Below, one piece after another: positions 4,547-5,554 of a DNA stretch of 5,554 nt (position 1 is its first letter; each line of letters opens with the position of its first letter). The position numbers and the translations under genes were made by a program. The notes under the pieces are model-generated. The model was given only the letters and a program-made list of their open reading frames with translations. It ran no database searches and was not told the origin of the DNA. The DNA is from Planctomycetota bacterium (GTDB lineage Bacteria; Planctomycetota; Planctomycetia; Pirellulales; UBA1268), in NCBI GenBank assembly GCA_027622795.1, contig JAQBZA010000238.1:1-5554 (forward strand). The letters are read 5' to 3'.

Positions 4547-5410
4547 ATGCCTCTCGTCCTTGATCGATCTGCTGGCCACCTGGCCCCATCTGGCAACGGC
4601 CCGCTGGCGATCGATTTTTCCGGCATCACGCCCGACCGACTTGTCGGCCAATCAGAGGCCGAAATTGCCCGCCTGCCAGTCATTGCCGATGAACGGCCGT
4701 GCTCGCTTGGGGATGTGTGTGCCGTGCAGGGAACCGTCGACGATGGCCGCATCGAATGCCGCGGCGACTTCACGCGAGTGCATTGGCTGGCGGCCGGCAT
4801 GCAGTGGGGCGAGATGGTGGTTGCTGAAACGGTCGGCCGCCATGCGGGCGAGGGCATGACCGGAGGGCGGCTCCGGATTGGCGGAGATGCCGGCGACTGG
4901 CTGGCCGCCGAAATGGCCGGCGGCGCGGTGCATGTCATGGGTGGCGCGGGTGACAACACGGCCGGAGCCCTGCCGGGCACCCAGCATGGCATGCGGGGGG
5001 GCATGGTGCTCGTGGAAGGGCATGTCGGCAGCCTCGCCGGGGCGCGGATGCGACGGGGCATTCTCGCCGTCGGAAGCGGCTGCGGCTCGGCGGCCGCCTT
5101 CGAGCTGCGGGCCGGCACGGTGATTGTGATCGGAGAGCTTGGCCCGCAGGCCGGCCTTGGGATGCGGCGGGGGTCGCTCGTTGCCGCCTCCACCCGGCCT
5201 GAAATTCCGCCGCTCTTTCGTCGCGGAGCCCTGTGGCTGCCCACGTTTCTGCCTCTTTTGGCCGCCGGTCTGCGGCGGGCCGGTTGGCGGGCGATTCGGT
5301 CGCTGGGCGATGCGTTTGGCCAGCCCTGGCAGCAGTGGCATGGCGATCCGCTGGCGGGCGGACGGGGCGAGATTTTGTATCGGGGCGGCCTCGACGCGGC
5401 CGTTTCCTGA
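4547..5410 (+). CDS. fhcC: Formyltransferase/hydrolase complex subunit C (formylmethanofuran dehydrogenase subunit C family)
   Basis: A 287-aa protein of the FhcC/FmdC/FwdC family. In bacteria the Fhc complex passes the formyl group of formyl-tetrahydromethanopterin to a methanofuran-type carrier and releases formate, the last step of tetrahydromethanopterin-linked formaldehyde oxidation. The sequence shows the family's Gly-rich beta-helix. From Gly97 it has coils of exactly 19 residues, beginning 97, 116, 135, 161, 180 and 199, each starting G-x-x-A/G and ending in a strand such as GGRLRIGGDA. The coil at 135-160 is longer by seven residues (around PGTQHGM). The tail GGRGEILYRGG is also typical. 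GTG at 4535 is possible, but GGAG at 4537-4540 is spaced 6 nt from the ATG at 4547, so that start is preferred. Its usual partners FhcA, FhcB and FhcD are not in the window; it sits alone between the terminator and rpsL. The same fold occurs in the glutamate synthase C-terminal domain, but length and ends favour FhcC. Confidence 0.88.
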   Translation: MPLVLDRSAGHLAPSGNGPLAIDFSGITPDRLVGQSEAEIARLPVIADERPCSLGDVCAVQGTVDDGRIECRGDFTRVHWLAAGMQWGEMVVAETVGRHAGEGMTGGRLRIGGDAGDWLAAEMAGGAVHVMGGAGDNTAGALPGTQHGMRGGMVLVEGHVGSLAGARMRRGILAVGSGCGSAAAFELRAGTVIVIGELGPQAGLGMRRGSLVAASTRPEIPPLFRRGALWLPTFLPLLAAGLRRAGWRAIRSLGDAFGQPWQQWHGDPLAGGRGEILYRGGLDAAVS

Positions 5411-5440
5411 GGGCCGCTTTCGTCGCCCCCGATTTTCGGC

Positions 5441-5446
5441 TAGCAT
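5441..5446 (+). promoter_or_regulatory. Candidate -10 box in front of rpsL
   Basis: TAGCAT, within GGCTAGCATC, lies 56 nt before the rpsL ATG and would start transcription near 5453. No good -35 box is found at 16-18 nt (TTTCGT at best). The sequence after it, CTGGGGC, resembles the CGGGGC after TATTCT at 4447-4452. Tentative. Confidence 0.3.
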
Positions 5447-5450
5447 CTGG

Positions 5451-5475
5451 GGCTCCGCTGAATGCAGCGGAAGCC
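5451..5475 (+). promoter_or_regulatory. Hairpin in the rpsL leader
   Basis: TCCGCTG (5454-5460) pairs perfectly with CAGCGGA (5465-5471) around an AATG loop. GGC (5451-5453) with GCC (5473-5475) extends it to 10 bp across one bulged A. It would sit at the very 5' end of an rpsL transcript started from the -10 box just upstream. It might stabilise the message or bind a regulator; no T-run follows, so it is not a terminator. Confidence 0.45.
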
Positions 5476-5502
5476 GACTCCATTCCCTGTCTTCGACGCC
5501 CT

Positions 5503-5554
5503 ATGCCCACGATCAGCCAACTCGTCCGCAGTCGCCGCCGACCCAAGCGGAAGT
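5503..5554 (+). CDS. rpsL: Ribosomal protein S12, N-terminal fragment (right edge)
   Basis: The first 17 codons read MPTISQLVRSRRRPKRK, matching the conserved MPTINQLVR start and basic N-terminal tail of bacterial S12, a 30S protein at the decoding centre. The rest lies beyond the window. The start is fixed by this motif. There is no Shine-Dalgarno sequence in the 25 nt before the ATG, which is rich in C and T; such ribosomal genes may rely on an unstructured leader or S1. rpsL usually heads the str operon (rpsL-rpsG-fusA-tuf), so that operon probably continues to the right. It follows fhcC by 92 nt on the same strand. Confidence 0.87.
   Translation, partial: MPTISQLVRSRRRPKRK

Noticed and set aside
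4303..5244. Long minus-strand reading frame opposite fhcC (also 4652-5446 and 4935-5546)
   Set aside because: The translations are Arg/Pro/Ser-rich with no domain, while the plus strand encodes a clear FhcC with regular repeats. They are antisense shadows.
1..5554. CRISPR array, tRNA genes, insertion sequences or CIRCE heat-shock operator
   Set aside because: No regularly spaced repeats, no tRNA-like cloverleaf, no transposase-like coding region and no TTAGCACTC/GAGTGCTAA element were seen on either strand.

Overview
The window looks like a chromosomal segment of a GC-rich planctomycete. Three things suggest this. It encodes an FhcC-type subunit of the tetrahydromethanopterin-linked C1 pathway, which among bacteria is known mainly from methylotrophic proteobacteria and planctomycetes. 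It carries a fatty-acid-type cluster with two FabZ-like dehydratases and an unusually long acyl carrier protein. Most of its genes are separated by short leaders. The taxonomic assignment is inference from gene content, as no rRNA gene is present.

Left half (1-2396, minus strand): a four-gene cluster read right to left. It runs FabZ-type dehydratase (2396-1827), long acyl carrier protein (1668-1282), a second, divergent FabZ-type dehydratase (1260-760), then a beta-ketoacyl-ACP synthase (699 to beyond position 1, C-terminus missing). Together they supply the carrier, the condensing enzyme and two dehydratases of a type II acyl-chain assembly line. A ketoreductase and an enoyl reductase are not in view. 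A sigma70-like promoter with a palindrome in its spacer lies just upstream of the first gene.

Centre (2397-2789): a 393-nt divergent intergenic region. It holds the minus-strand promoter and, on the plus strand, a near-perfect sigma54 (-24/-12) promoter pointing at the heat-shock genes. A leader of about 136 nt follows and can fold over the ribosome binding site.

Right-centre (2790-4286, plus strand): three tandem, clearly different small heat-shock proteins of the Hsp20/alpha-crystallin family. Each has its own Shine-Dalgarno sequence and the gaps are 70 and 68 nt. They are probably co-transcribed and could form mixed holdase oligomers.

Right end (4287-5554, plus strand): a 260-nt gap with a 14-bp tandem duplication, two hairpins and a strong intrinsic terminator closes the heat-shock operon. 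An fhcC gene follows (4547-5410). The first 17 codons of rpsL (ribosomal protein S12) begin at 5503, normally the head of the str operon.

The points most worth following up are the sigma54 signal in front of the small heat-shock operon, the dual-dehydratase/long-ACP module, and the isolated fhcC gene beside the ribosomal operon.
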